64,000 nucleotides of DNA from an uncultured Bacteroidaceae bacterium (GCA_905235525.1 CAJOLW010000010.1:62001-126000); one strand, 5' to 3'. Shown: positions 48,152 through 58,007, counted from the first letter of the stretch. Numbers and translations are program-made. Notes: generated by a model from the sequence alone, not told the origin.

Positions 48152-51100
48152 TTATTTTTGTTTCGCTTTGTTTTTCTGCCGCATGCGTCTTCGGATGCTC
48201 TCGAAGTCGTGCCGCCACGATAGTCCCACCCCTTGTGTGTTGAGGGTGGCTTTGGTGAAGTAGCGGTCGTTGGTCTGGTTGTAGGCTTTCACGTAGAGGT
48301 TGCCCTTCTGGTCGAGTCGCCATTTCACTTCGAAGTCGCCGATGAAACTGGAACGGTTGGTCATGGTATTGTCACGATAACCGAAGGCTCCGTTGATGAG
48401 CAGGCGCTCGTCGAGCAGTCGTCCTTCGAGAATTCCTTCCACATCAAGGTCGTCCCAACCTTTTTCGCCTGTCGTGAGCGAAGAACCAAAATTCCAGTTA
48501 CTGTCTCTACCAATCATGTTACTGAGCATTTGGTTGATTTGACCGCTGAGGGTAGAAGAGAGTAGGGAGTTCATCGCTTGTTCAGAGTTACCGTTGCCAT
48601 TGGCGCGGGCATATTCGTTGGGGTAGAAGCGTCCTAATCCCAAGAGGTATATCATTTGTGTATTCATCTCTTCCTCGGAGTTGATCATGGAGCGCACGAG
48701 TTGGCGTGTCTCTTCGTTCACATTGGGCAAGTCCATGTTGAACTTGAAGTCCATGTTGCCGAGTTTTCCCGTGATGTCGAGGATGCAGATGACCTTCACC
48801 TTGTTGTTTTGCGAGAAGGCAGTGGTGGAGGTGAGGTCGCTGAGGGGTACGGAGTTGATGGTGTGGTGGCAAATCAGATGAATGTTGGCATCGAAGGGAT
48901 TGCCGTTGAACTCGACGAGGGAGCCTGGCTGCAAGGCGAGGTCACGGAAGATGATGTCCTGCAGATAAAGGCGGTAGGAACCTGATGAAATATTGTAGTT
49001 GCCAAACATTTGGAAGGAACCTTTATTATACCAATTAGCCTTGAGATGGGCATTGCCAAAGGTGCGCATGTAGCCGTCCTCGATATTGTCCATGCGAAGT
49101 TTCACTTCACAGGCAGGGGTGAGGTTGATGTCGAAGTTGATGAAGATGTCACTGTTGTAGTTGCGCTTGGCTTCCCTGACGATGGCGAGAGAATCCTTTG
49201 TTGTAGGCATGTTCTCCTCTTCCCATTGTGGAAGAAGAAGTTGCGGATTGAGGGTTTGTATGGAGTCGCGGTCGCGGAACTCGATGAAGGAATTTCCTGT
49301 GATGGCATCGGGGGTGGCTGCATCGTAGGCAAAGACGGAGCCTCGGGTGGGGGTGACATTGGCGTTCACATATAGAGGGTGCCCGTCACTGCCGTCAATG
49401 GTCAAATCTCCATCAGCAAAGACCGTAGCCAAGAATTTGTCACTGTTGAACTCTTTTTCGTCATATGCCAACAGTTCGTGCAGATCTGTCTGGAAGTGGT
49501 AGGCAAAATTCTTCATGTTGCGGTGAGTCACCTGCCCATTAAGTATGGAACGGTGTCCGAAACGGTCGTAAATACTGATATTGGGAAAATCAAATAAATA
49601 GGGGCGTATATGGATTGTATCACCTTCTATATGGTAAGGCACATTGGTGGCACGCAACCGCAGGTTCATTGTCGGCACGGCATCAGCAATGATGTTGACA
49701 TCGTTGAGCGGACCAATGATGCTGACAGGTCCTGTGACATAACCAGAAACTTCCTTGAAGACTCCTCCTAAAAAACCATGAATGAATGAGGCGTTGGTGT
49801 TGTGGGTGTTGATATCCAAACGCATGTCATTTTTGGCTGGTGATAGCCAACCGTTTAGAGTCGTTACTCCTGTCACGTTGCGTGCTCTTCCTGTCAATCC
49901 TTCTGGCACTTGGTATAGATCCACAATTCGAGCATCCATGATGATTCCATCCACCTCTTTGTCCCAATGAGCGGCAATGTTCGCATCACCTAACGGACCT
50001 TCTTGAATGGAGAGGTCTTCTACAAAAAGGTTGGTTCTCACATCTGGTACACCACCGCCCATCATGTTGTTGATAGTCACATTGCCTGAAGCCTTGCCTG
50101 CAAACCGCACTACATCCCAATTCAGCAACGACAAAATGTATTTGATTTCGAGGTTGTTCAGTGTTGCAACTAACGAGTCTGTCGGTTGGTCGGATGCCTT
50201 ACCGTCAATAGATAAAAAACTATTGGTGTTATTGTTGGCAAATCTTACGTTATGGCATTCGATGTTCTTTTTATATAATGAGATGTTGGCTGGTGATACG
50301 GTCCATGCTGTATCATTGATGACGGCTGTCGACTTCCTTAAGGCGATATCGGTCTTCATGTTCCCTGCCGAGTCGCTGAGTTGGATGATGGGTAGTAGTT
50401 GGAGCATGATATCATTGCTTCCCGTCGTGTTCACATATAGGTCACTGACGATGCGGTTGTCATGCACATCTGCCATCACGTCAAACTTTGTGGAGGTGGA
50501 AGGCCGCTCGTCATCATCACTTTCTTTGAAAGTCGAAGCGATGGCATGTACATTCATGTTGTCGTAGGTGGAGTTGCATGCTACGGCAATGTCGTTGTAA
50601 GGTTCATTGTTATAAATGAGATTGGGCACATCCAATTGGAATGACATCTTATCTTCGGCAGCATTAAGATTGCCAAAGATGCGGATTGGAGTGGTCATGC
50701 TGTAATCTGCATCGATGAAATGGTGTAAGATGGGAGCGTCAGCCACAGTAAGGTCGTATGTGAAATGGGATGCCGAGTTTTCTCTCTTATCTGTTTGGGG
50801 CTTGAAAATGATAGGCAGATGACGTGACATCTGTTGAATGAAACTTTGGGCTATATCCGTCAGGGTCGTCTCACCTTGAATATTACCCGACAACACATCA
50901 CTTTTTACCACATATCTGCTTTCTCCATTTTCCAGCCGCTCTGTCTGGAGCATGATGCCATCCAAGTGGTACTGGTCTGTAGGCGTCATGAGGTTGATGT
51001 CTTCAATGACTGCATTGCCATATAAGTGATTGAAGTCTGTCCCTTGCATCTGAATGGCACCATGAAGCGATAGGCTTTCACCGATGTGTTCATTTGTGAG

Positions 51101-52672
51101 GTTCAATTTATTGGGAACAAAATGTGTCAATAATACATCCAGATCAATGTCTTTTGTTGGATGGTCTTTGAGGGCAAAATCAGCGTCTGCTTTCAGGTTC
51201 TCATCGTCAATGCTGACAACACCTGTAATCTGCGTTGCTGTACTTCGTGCATCCAGGCTGATATTCTTGTAGTTGTAGCCGTTATAATAAATATTGTAGA
51301 TGGTGCCTGTTGCCTTGCCTGCTGGGAATGATGACGTTTTTTCCATATTGATGGCAAGGTCAAGGTCAAACGATGTGGTTCCAAACCGTTCATCCTCTTG
51401 GAGTTTGCCGATATTGATGGAGTCACCATTGATGGTGCCTGTGAGGAAATGGGTGGTGTCATAAACCAAGTCGTATGTGGCATTTCCTATGCCTGTCGAG
51501 ATATTTCCTTCTGAAAACAATTCACCGCTGGCGGTATAATCAACCTTTCCTTCGTATGTTACATGCTGAAGGGCATTGAAAAGGTTCTCTTTGTGGTGTT
51601 CTGGTACCAAAGCGTCTGCCCAAGTCTGTATCTCATCGCTGCTGATACGCAATGTGCTGATTTCTGCATGGATGTTGCGTTTTTGTTGATTGAGAGGGTT
51701 TATGATATTAGCCGTTGCACGAAGCATCATGTCTTCGTTTTCAGAACTGATGTCACACTTTTTAATATGTATTTCTTTTTCATCACCTTCTGCTGTTACA
51801 CTGAAGTTCAAAGTTTGGGTCAAAGGGGAGAGTTTGTTGTATAGTGGGGTGAAATCAGAGGGGGTGATGTAGCCGTTGAGTCCTGTTGCTTTAAAATCAA
51901 ATCTTCTGTTTGTTTCCCATTGTCCCCATGTCCCACGAAGTGAATCCATGGTAATCTGTGAATGGGGCATAGCCAGACTCATGTCTGCCAGAATGAAGTG
52001 TTGTTTATTTCCCGAGAGTTTCAGGTTAGAATCATGAATCGTTAGGCCTGAATTGAGTTCTTTTCCTTGTAAACGGCGCACATTTACGTTTAGCGAGTCA
52101 TCTGTTAAGCATCGCAAAGCCATGTTCATGCCAAAATCTTTCAGATTCAGGTGATTGGTATCAAACTCTCCATGACACATTGTGGCTGATTTTACATTGT
52201 AGGTTATATCGGCATGACGTATGATGAGTGAACCAATGTGTAGATTCAATGGAGTTGATTCTTCCTGTTCCTCTTTAGTGAAGGCATCTATAATGAATTG
52301 AAAATTAGGCTTGCTTTCAGGTGTCTCCTTATAAAGCGTTGCCTTCGTTCCGAATAGTTGTGCTGTGCCAATATCTATTCGATTTGATAAAAGCGCAGGA
52401 AGGTCAATACTAGCAGACATACGTGCAATGCTTGCCATTTTTTGCCCATTGGGTTCATATAGGGTCATATCATTGATGACCAAACGGTTGAGGAAACCGA
52501 GATTGACACTCCCGATTTCCACATTTGCCTTCAATTGCTTAGTTAATATGTTGGCAGTCCAATTTGCCAATGCGCTCTGCATGGATGGCAAACTGAACAG
52601 TAGGACAATGCCTGCATAAATGGCGAAAAAGATACCTACAATATTTACTAATATTTTTTCAAGCCTTTTCAA
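48152..52672 (-). CDS. TamB-like translocation/assembly module protein, 1506 aa
   Basis: The protein starts with a membrane anchor (ILVNIVGIFFAIYAGIVLLF) followed by AsmA-like sequence (ANVEIGSVNLGFLNRLVIND). About 1000 residues of repeated beta strands follow, as in the long beta-taco tunnel of TamB. The C-terminal DUF490 region contains LSGQINQMLSNMIGRDSNWN and ends in a basic tail (RRRMRQKNKAKQK). In Bacteroidetes such proteins probably move phospholipids or help insert outer-membrane proteins. It is the downstream gene of ribH with only a 3-base gap, so they are co-transcribed. Confidence 0.88.
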   Translation of the reverse strand: MKRLEKILVNIVGIFFAIYAGIVLLFSLPSMQSALANWTANILTKQLKANVEIGSVNLGFLNRLVINDMTLYEPNGQKMASIARMSASIDLPALLSNRIDIGTAQLFGTKATLYKETPESKPNFQFIIDAFTKEEQEESTPLNLHIGSLIIRHADITYNVKSATMCHGEFDTNHLNLKDFGMNMALRCLTDDSLNVNVRRLQGKELNSGLTIHDSNLKLSGNKQHFILADMSLAMPHSQITMDSLRGTWGQWETNRRFDFKATGLNGYITPSDFTPLYNKLSPLTQTLNFSVTAEGDEKEIHIKKCDISSENEDMMLRATANIINPLNQQKRNIHAEISTLRISSDEIQTWADALVPEHHKENLFNALQHVTYEGKVDYTASGELFSEGNISTGIGNATYDLVYDTTHFLTGTINGDSINIGKLQEDERFGTTSFDLDLAINMEKTSSFPAGKATGTIYNIYYNGYNYKNISLDARSTATQITGVVSIDDENLKADADFALKDHPTKDIDLDVLLTHFVPNKLNLTNEHIGESLSLHGAIQMQGTDFNHLYGNAVIEDINLMTPTDQYHLDGIMLQTERLENGESRYVVKSDVLSGNIQGETTLTDIAQSFIQQMSRHLPIIFKPQTDKRENSASHFTYDLTVADAPILHHFIDADYSMTTPIRIFGNLNAAEDKMSFQLDVPNLIYNNEPYNDIAVACNSTYDNMNVHAIASTFKESDDDERPSTSTKFDVMADVHDNRIVSDLYVNTTGSNDIMLQLLPIIQLSDSAGNMKTDIALRKSTAVINDTAWTVSPANISLYKKNIECHNVRFANNNTNSFLSIDGKASDQPTDSLVATLNNLEIKYILSLLNWDVVRFAGKASGNVTINNMMGGGVPDVRTNLFVEDLSIQEGPLGDANIAAHWDKEVDGIIMDARIVDLYQVPEGLTGRARNVTGVTTLNGWLSPAKNDMRLDINTHNTNASFIHGFLGGVFKEVSGYVTGPVSIIGPLNDVNIIADAVPTMNLRLRATNVPYHIEGDTIHIRPYLFDFPNISIYDRFGHRSILNGQVTHRNMKNFAYHFQTDLHELLAYDEKEFNSDKFLATVFADGDLTIDGSDGHPLYVNANVTPTRGSVFAYDAATPDAITGNSFIEFRDRDSIQTLNPQLLLPQWEEENMPTTKDSLAIVREAKRNYNSDIFINFDINLTPACEVKLRMDNIEDGYMRTFGNAHLKANWYNKGSFQMFGNYNISSGSYRLYLQDIIFRDLALQPGSLVEFNGNPFDANIHLICHHTINSVPLSDLTSTTAFSQNNKVKVICILDITGKLGNMDFKFNMDLPNVNEETRQLVRSMINSEEEMNTQMIYLLGLGRFYPNEYARANGNGNSEQAMNSLLSSTLSGQINQMLSNMIGRDSNWNFGSSLTTGEKGWDDLDVEGILEGRLLDERLLINGAFGYRDNTMTNRSSFIGDFEVKWRLDQKGNLYVKAYNQTNDRYFTKATLNTQGVGLSWRHDFESIRRRMRQKNKAKQK

Positions 52673-52675
52673 CCT

Positions 52676-53173
52676 TTAGTTTGGTGTAGCAATTTTCCTT
52701 TTGAAATCCACCATCTTGATAGCAGTCACTGCACACTCATCGCCTTTGTTGCCCATGCTTCCACCTGCACGTTCTTCTGCTTGTTGCATGTCGAGTGTGG
52801 TGATGAGTCCGTAGATAACAGGTACGTCCTGCACGGCATTCAAACGAGCCAAACCGTATGTGACACCTTGGCAAATATAACGGTCATGAGGTGTGTCACC
52901 ACGAATTACACAGCCGATTGCTATTACGGCGTCAACGCCTGCCTTCACCATCTGTGAAGCGCCATACACCAATTCAAAACTACCTGGCACAGTCATCACT
53001 GTGATGTCTTCAGGAAAAACGCCGTTCTTCATCAGAGTTTGCTTGGCTCCCTCCAATAATGCTGCTGTGATGTTCTCGTTCCACTCAGCCACCACAATGC
53101 CCATCTTCATTCCTGTGGCGTTGGGCACAGACGTGATGTCGTAGTCGGAAAGGTTGTGATTCTTTGTTGCCAT
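52676..53173 (-). CDS. ribH: 6,7-dimethyl-8-ribityllumazine synthase
   Basis: The 165-residue enzyme makes the direct riboflavin precursor. [20 protein letters not shown], the [15 protein letters not shown] substrate loop, [20 protein letters not shown] (catalytic His in the TPHDRY part) and [18 protein letters not shown] are all present, and length is normal. It is encoded between a TPR membrane protein gene and the TamB-like gene on the same strand. Confidence 0.95.
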   Translation of the reverse strand: MATKNHNLSDYDITSVPNATGMKMGIVVAEWNENITAALLEGAKQTLMKNGVFPEDITVMTVPGSFELVYGASQMVKAGVDAVIAIGCVIRGDTPHDRYICQGVTYGLARLNAVQDVPVIYGLITTLDMQQAEERAGGSMGNKGDECAVTAIKMVDFKRKIATPN

Positions 53174-53210
53174 AATAAAAATATAGATGATTAGGGTGGA
53201 TAAGTAAAAA

Positions 53211-53294
53211 GTGAAAAACTAAAAACTAAAAGTGAAGATTACGAGGCTTATGGAAGGCTGTGGTAACTTTGACTTTTAGTTTTTAGTTTTTCAC
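53211..53294. repeat. Perfect 23-bp inverted repeat between ribH and the TPR gene
   Basis: 53211-53233 pairs exactly with 53272-53294 around a 38-base loop. Arms are repeats of AACTAAA/TTTAGTT. It lies in the 144-base gap after the TPR gene, where it may end or dampen transcription on the minus strand. Confidence 0.7.
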
Positions 53295-53317
53295 TTTTAG
53301 TTTTTTCTTATTTCTCT

Positions 53318-53998
53318 TTATTTAGTTGCTCTTTCGATATACATGTCAATCTCCTGAGAGAGAGGACTACGGAAGTACTGCTTCTTAATCTTGTTGTAGA
53401 GTTCTAATGCCTTATCATTCTGGCCAAGAGACTCATACACTTCACCTGCTTGCAAGAGGAAAACAGGGCTCACTGCATCGTTGTTTGCATCTTCGGCTGC
53501 TTTGATGAGAGTCTTGATACCCTTCTCATTGTCACCTTTCTTTACGTAAAGGTTACCGAGTGCTGCAATGGCTGCAGGAGAAACCATGTCGTCGTCCTGA
53601 GCAGAGAAGTTTTCCAGCATTTTGATGGCTTCATCCACCTTGTCTGTCTTGGCATATGCCAAACCAGCGTAGAGTTTTGCCACATTGGCTGTTTCTGTGC
53701 CACCGTACTCTTCGATGATTTTCAGAAGCCCCTTGGTGTTGCCTTCACCCTTCAGTGCTTGCTCGTACTGCTGCTGAGCAAATGCTGTCTGTGCACCGGC
53801 AATAGCCTTCTGTGCTTCCAGTTCCTTACCTGCCATGTAGTGCTTGTAGGCGTAAACGCCTACCACAATCACGATAATGGCGCCAATCACAATAGCGATT
53901 TTCTTCCAGTTCTTCTCGATGAAAGCCTCGCCTTTGTTCAACTGTACGTCAAGTGCGATAGGCTCATCGGTTGCTTGTTGTTTTTTGTTTTTTGCCAT
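53318..53998 (-). CDS. Membrane-anchored TPR protein (YfgM-like), 226 aa
   Basis: The protein begins with about 30 cytoplasmic residues, one membrane helix (IAIVIGAIIVIVVGVYAYKH, about 33-52), and then TPR repeats in the periplasm (LYAGLAYAKTDKVDEAIKML, LGNLYVKKGDNEKGIKTLIK and QAGEVYESLGQNDKALELYN). This is the layout of YfgM/TPR_21 proteins linked to PpiD and the Sec translocon in proteobacteria; a similar role is inferred only. A TAATTTTG box lies about 55 bases upstream. Confidence 0.82.
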   Translation of the reverse strand: MAKNKKQQATDEPIALDVQLNKGEAFIEKNWKKIAIVIGAIIVIVVGVYAYKHYMAGKELEAQKAIAGAQTAFAQQQYEQALKGEGNTKGLLKIIEEYGGTETANVAKLYAGLAYAKTDKVDEAIKMLENFSAQDDDMVSPAAIAALGNLYVKKGDNEKGIKTLIKAAEDANNDAVSPVFLLQAGEVYESLGQNDKALELYNKIKKQYFRSPLSQEIDMYIERATK

Positions 53999-54051
53999 AA
54001 TATGTTTTTTTATTTTTTTTGTTCCAATTGGGTTCTAACACAAAAACTATG

Positions 54052-54059
54052 CAAAATTA
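54052..54059 (-). promoter_or_regulatory. -7 box (TAATTTTG) for the TPR/ribH genes
   Basis: TAATTTTG on the minus strand, 54 bases before the start at 53998, fits TAnnTTTG. It diverges from the duplicated promoter on the plus strand. Confidence 0.55.
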
Positions 54060-54120
54060 CAACATTTTCTTTGAACGAGAAAGACTTTCTTTGAAAATAT
54101 TTACTTTTCTCTTATTAGAA

Positions 54121-54276
54121 GTACTATCGTTCGACAAAATCAATGAAAAAAACTTTTTTCCTTGTTTTTGTACTCACTTAATCGTACCGTTGACTTCGTC
54201 TAAGGTACTATCGTTCGACAAAATCAATGAAAAAACCTTTTTTCCTTGCTTTTGTACTCACTTAATCGTACCTTTG
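54121..54276 (+). repeat. Tandemly duplicated promoter region, period 84 bases
   Basis: Two copies of a 72-base block (54121-54192 and 54205-54276) differ at only a few positions. Each ends in a -7-like box: TACCGTTG (54185-54192) in the first and consensus TACCTTTG (54269-54276) in the second, so only the downstream copy keeps a perfect box. They drive the gene starting at 54409. The rest of the gap 53999-54408 holds no gene. Confidence 0.8.
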
Positions 54277-54408
54277 CACAAGCAGTTTCCCTTTTTAGGG
54301 ATTTTCCCCTGCGAAGGTAGGGATTTCAATATGGGATAATGGAAAATAAGTACGAACTTTGCATCAGATACAATATATCAAGATGTACAATCATAAAATA
54401 GAACGGAT

Positions 54409-55656
54409 ATGAAGAGATTTTTGACATTGGCATTAGTTCTGGTTCCATTGCTCAGCATGGCACAGGACGACCTTTATTTCACTTCTTCTAAGAAAGTGAA
54501 GGAGGCTGCACAGAAAAGGGCGGCGGCATCGATGAGTGCGAGGACAGAAACGGTGGTTGCTCCTGCTGTAGTGGATTACCATAGCAATACGCGTAGTGAG
54601 GATGAATACAATCGTCGCTATGTATATGATGGTCAGTATCCTGACGAATCGCTTGATGCACGTATTGATACTGTCGGTATTGACGATGTGCAACCAAGAT
54701 ATGATATGAATGATCCTGAGTTAGACTATCGTTACTCTCGTCGTATCGTTCGTTTCCACAGCCCACGTCTCTATGCATTGACAAGCCCTTACTATTGGGA
54801 TCTTTATTATGGTTATGGTGCATGGGATTATCTCTATGATCCATGGGATCCTTGGTATTGGCATTATGGCTGGAGTTATGGTTGGACCTGGGGACCCTGG
54901 GACTGTTGGTATGGCAGCATATGGGGGTGGAGTCGTCCTTATGGCTGGACATATTGGGGATGGGGACCAAGTTGGAGCCGCCCTGTTTACTACACTACAT
55001 ACCATCGTAATATTGTACCTCGTGAATTTAACTCTTCGCGTGGACACATGGCGGCAGGCAATAGAATCCGTACCAATGCAGCAGGTGGCAGTAATATAGG
55101 TGTACGCACCACCACTAATGCGTTGTCTTCACGTACTTCAGCAAATAGGGAACGAACAAGTACAATCCCTACACGTGCTGGGGTGCAAAGTGTTCGCGGT
55201 AATGGTGGCACACGTGCCAACGGAACTTCTTATACAGATTATACCAATGTACGTACTGGTCGTACTGCCACAGCAACGAATCAGGGCACACGTACCCAGG
55301 TGTATAACGCTGCCCGTGAAGGTGCTGCCAGAAGAAGTACGATTGGGAACAACACTTATCAGCCCGCTCGTTCGTCTGACAATCAAAACAGTAGCAACCG
55401 TACCACAGTGCAGCCCCAGACGCGCACTCAACAGCCCCAGACACGCACTCAACAGACAACAACGGTTCAGCCTCAGACACGTACTCAACAGACAACAACG
55501 GTTCAGCCTCAGACGCGTACTTACACACCAGCCACAACCACACGTAGTTCATCTACAGGAAGTATTGGTGGAGGAAGCATCGGTGGAGGTGGCACTCGTG
55601 GCGGTGGCAGTTTTGGTGGCGGCGGTGGCGGCCGTAGTGGTGGTGGAAGACGCTAA
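54409..55656 (+). CDS. Secreted Trp/Tyr-rich protein with Gly-rich tail, unknown function
   Basis: A 415-residue protein with signal peptide (MKRFLTLALVLVPLLSMAQ). Residues 125-200 are extremely rich in Trp, Tyr, Gly and Pro (for example GYGAWDYLYDPWDPWYWHYG). Next comes an Asn/Thr/Arg-rich low-complexity part with several near copies of TVQPQTRTQQ (about 335-375), and finally a Gly/Ser tail ending in GGGRSGGGRR. Proteins of this kind are frequent in Bacteroidales before FadL-like outer-membrane protein genes, as here, but have no known function. The repeats may vary in number between strains. Confidence 0.72.
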   Translation: MKRFLTLALVLVPLLSMAQDDLYFTSSKKVKEAAQKRAAASMSARTETVVAPAVVDYHSNTRSEDEYNRRYVYDGQYPDESLDARIDTVGIDDVQPRYDMNDPELDYRYSRRIVRFHSPRLYALTSPYYWDLYYGYGAWDYLYDPWDPWYWHYGWSYGWTWGPWDCWYGSIWGWSRPYGWTYWGWGPSWSRPVYYTTYHRNIVPREFNSSRGHMAAGNRIRTNAAGGSNIGVRTTTNALSSRTSANRERTSTIPTRAGVQSVRGNGGTRANGTSYTDYTNVRTGRTATATNQGTRTQVYNAAREGAARRSTIGNNTYQPARSSDNQNSSNRTTVQPQTRTQQPQTRTQQTTTVQPQTRTQQTTTVQPQTRTYTPATTTRSSSTGSIGGGSIGGGGTRGGGSFGGGGGGRSGGGRR

Positions 55657-55716
55657 AGGAACATCATTTTTTCTGCTAAGTAAGAATCACAAATATACAT
55701 TATATTATTAGACAGT

Positions 55717-57192
55717 ATGAAGACAGTGAATAAATATCTTTTGCTTGCAGCATTTGTCAGTGTTGCTGGTGTGTCATATGCGCAAGACAGTTACGATGCA
55801 CAAAACTTTGCCAACAGCGACCTGAACGGAACAGCCCGTTTCGTGGCAATGGGTGGAGCACTCGGTGCTCTGGGTGGCGATGTCAGTGTGATGAGCACGA
55901 ACCCGGCGGGTACAGGACTGTATCGTGGCAGCGATGCGGCTATCAGTCTCAGTGGTGTGTTTACTGGCAACGGTGCCATGGGACATGATGGTTCACGTAT
56001 GTCGCTTGATCAAGGTGGTGTGTTGATCGCTTTCGATATGGATAAACCCACCAACCAAGGCTTGCAGTTCGTAAACTTTGGCGTGAACTACCAGAAGAAG
56101 CGCAACTACCTCTTTAATCAATTGACCGACATCGACAATCTTGGATTCTTTAGCCAGACCTATCAGATTGCAGACTTGTGCAATTATGCCTATGCCAATA
56201 ACTATTGGAATGGCACCATGGCAGATATGAGCGCAATCAAGAAGGGAGTACATGGCGGTATCCTGAAAGAAGACGAAAATGGCTATTCGGGTCTGCCTTC
56301 TTCCAATGCCTATTTCGAGAAAGCCACATTCGGTGCAAACATTCAGGCTGATGTCAATCTCTCATTCAACATCAGTGACCAATTCTTTGTGGGTGCATCC
56401 ATTGGTGTTTACGATATTGACTATAGTCGTGAATCCTTCTATCAGGAAAGGGGTACAGACGGGAACTTCTACGATTTCACCAATTGGTACAAGACCGAAG
56501 GGGATGGTTTTGATGTAAAACTTGGTTTCATCTGCCGACCCATTGAAGAAAGCCCCTTCCGTTTCGGCGTGACCGTCCATACTCCGACATGGTATCGTTT
56601 GACGGACGCAAATGATTCGTATCTTTATTATAATAATGAATATGTTTCATATGGCTCAAATGCTGAATATGACTATCGATTCCGTACACCATGGAAATTT
56701 GGTGTCAGTCTTGGACATACTGTCGGTAAGAACTTTGCCATTGGTGCAGAGTATGAATTTCAGGATCTTGGATCCATGCATTACAGCGAGGTGGATGGAT
56801 ACAACTCTGACTACTTCCGCAACATGAATAAAGTGATGGACCAAACGCTTCGTGGACAGCACACCTTGAAAGTGGGTGCAGAGTTCAAACCCATTGATGA
56901 ACTTTCTCTTCGTGTAGGTTACAATTTCGTGTCTTCTCCTTTCAAGAAAGACGCATTCCGTACTATCGGCTATGATGGACCTTACACTGAAACCGACTAT
57001 ACCAATTGGGGGGCTATCAACCGCTTCTCTGTCGGTTTGGGCTATCGCTACAAGGGTGGCTATGTAGATCTAACCTATCAGTATCAGGCACAGAAGGGCG
57101 ATTTCTATGCTTTTGACAGCGTGAATATGAAGCCTGCCAAGATAGATGCTAATCGCTCACAATTGATGGCGACATTCGGTTTCCGTTTCTAA
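55717..57192 (+). CDS. Outer-membrane transport protein, OmpP1/FadL/TodX family
   Basis: The 491-residue protein has a signal peptide (YLLLAAFVSVAGVSYAQ) and the family start DLNGTARFVAMGGALGALGG followed by DVSVMSTNPAGTGLYRGSD, which forms the plug region of FadL-like channels. Beta strands follow to a C-terminal Phe (SQLMATFGFRF), the usual end of an outer-membrane barrel. It is 60 bases downstream of the Trp/Tyr-rich gene, probably in one operon. The cargo may be hydrophobic compounds. Confidence 0.87.
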   Translation: MKTVNKYLLLAAFVSVAGVSYAQDSYDAQNFANSDLNGTARFVAMGGALGALGGDVSVMSTNPAGTGLYRGSDAAISLSGVFTGNGAMGHDGSRMSLDQGGVLIAFDMDKPTNQGLQFVNFGVNYQKKRNYLFNQLTDIDNLGFFSQTYQIADLCNYAYANNYWNGTMADMSAIKKGVHGGILKEDENGYSGLPSSNAYFEKATFGANIQADVNLSFNISDQFFVGASIGVYDIDYSRESFYQERGTDGNFYDFTNWYKTEGDGFDVKLGFICRPIEESPFRFGVTVHTPTWYRLTDANDSYLYYNNEYVSYGSNAEYDYRFRTPWKFGVSLGHTVGKNFAIGAEYEFQDLGSMHYSEVDGYNSDYFRNMNKVMDQTLRGQHTLKVGAEFKPIDELSLRVGYNFVSSPFKKDAFRTIGYDGPYTETDYTNWGAINRFSVGLGYRYKGGYVDLTYQYQAQKGDFYAFDSVNMKPAKIDANRSQLMATFGFRF

Positions 57193-57219
57193 AAATGTGA
57201 AGCCATAACAAACGTATGA

Positions 57220-57244
57220 GGATGCAGCGTTAGTCGTTGCATCC
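57220..57244 (+). terminator. Hairpin after the FadL-like gene
   Basis: A 10-bp stem with one G-U pair (57220-57229 with 57235-57244, 5-base loop) follows the stop at 57192 by 27 bases. The T-run after it is weak. Confidence 0.6.
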
Positions 57245-57305
57245 CCTTATTATATACTCATGTCCCACAAGTCGTCGAAGTTATCGAAGAGGGTAGGGCT
57301 CATAC

Positions 57306-57337
57306 AAAGAAAGAGCCACATACGTGACTCTTTCTTT
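57306..57337 (-). terminator. Hairpin at the end of the tRNA operon
   Basis: 57306-57319 pairs with 57324-57337 (14 bp, one G-U or A-C position). It lies next to the 3' end of the last tRNA (tRNA-Ser) on the minus strand and contains T-rich sequence on its distal arm. Confidence 0.6.
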
Positions 57338-57338
57338 G

Positions 57339-57423
57339 CGGAGGGAGAGGGATTCGAACCCCCGGTGCCTCTCAGCACGACGGTTTTCAAGACCGTTGTA
57401 ATCGACCACTCTACCATCCCTCC
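57339..57423 (-). tRNA. tRNA-Ser (anticodon UGA)
   Basis: 85 bases with acceptor stem GGAGGGA/TCCCTCC, an anticodon loop CUUGAAA and a long variable arm, as expected for serine. CCA is not encoded. It is the last of eight tRNAs in one minus-strand operon. Confidence 0.92.
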
Positions 57424-57466
57424 TAAAATGAAAGGGATTTTGATATTGTCTCAATCCCTTTCCTTG

Positions 57467-57539
57467 TACGCCCTCAGGGGCTCGAACCCTGGACCCATTG
57501 ATTAAGAGTCAATTGCTCTACCAACTGAGCTAAGGACGC
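57467..57539 (-). tRNA. tRNA-Lys (anticodon CUU)
   Basis: 73-base cloverleaf; acceptor stem GCGTCCT/AGGGCGT with a G-U first pair, anticodon loop CUCUUAA, T-loop TTCGAGC. CCA is not encoded. Confidence 0.9.
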
Positions 57540-57554
57540 ATCTTTATGTTTTGG

Positions 57555-57628
57555 CGCTTCAGGATGGGCTTGAACCAACGACCCCATGATTAACAGTCAT
57601 GTGCTCTAACCAACTGAGCTACTGAAGC
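57555..57628 (-). tRNA. tRNA-Asn (anticodon GUU)
   Basis: 74-base cloverleaf; acceptor stem GCTTCAG/CTGAAGC, anticodon loop CUGUUAA. A GUN anticodon, so a substrate for the Tgt encoded at 14382-15512. Confidence 0.92.
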
Positions 57629-57654
57629 ATTTTTTATTTCTGGCGTTCCTTGTG

Positions 57655-57736
57655 TGAAGAGGAGGAGACTCGAACTCCCACGGGCTGAGCCCACTACCCC
57701 CTCAAAGTAGCGCGTCTACCATTCCGCCACCTCTCC
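57655..57736 (-). tRNA. tRNA-Leu (anticodon GAG)
   Basis: 82 bases with long variable arm; acceptor stem GGAGAGG/CCTCTTC, anticodon loop UUGAGGG. Confidence 0.9.
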
Positions 57737-57784
57737 ATGAAGGATTTTCTTTTTGTCTGAGAATATCGGAAGTTCCGATTGTAG

Positions 57785-57857
57785 AGCGGAAGACGGGGCT
57801 CAAACCCGCGACCCCCAGCTTGGAAGGCTAGTGCTCTATCAACTGAGCTACTTCCGC
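57785..57857 (-). tRNA. tRNA-Gly (anticodon UCC)
   Basis: 73-base cloverleaf; acceptor stem GCGGAAG/CTTCCGC, anticodon loop CUUCCAA. Confidence 0.92.
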
Positions 57858-57886
57858 ATTCTTTATCTCATAGGTTTTACCCTTTG

Positions 57887-57969
57887 TGGGCAGGGACGGA
57901 TTCGAACCGCCGAAGCCGTAAGGCAACAGATTTACAGTCTGCCCGTTTTAACCACTTACCTACCTACCC
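57887..57969 (-). tRNA. tRNA-Tyr (anticodon GUA)
   Basis: 83 bases with long variable arm; acceptor stem GGGTAGG/CCTGCCC with one G-U pair, anticodon loop CUGUAAA. A second GUN-type tRNA, a Tgt substrate. Confidence 0.92.
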
Positions 57970-58007
57970 AAAGCTTTCGCTTGTATTGTCTTGCCCATTG
58001 TAAAAAG

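Noticed and set aside
54121-54276. Repeats as a CRISPR array
   Set aside because: Only two copies of 72 bases with a 12-base spacer and promoter elements inside; no cas genes in the window.
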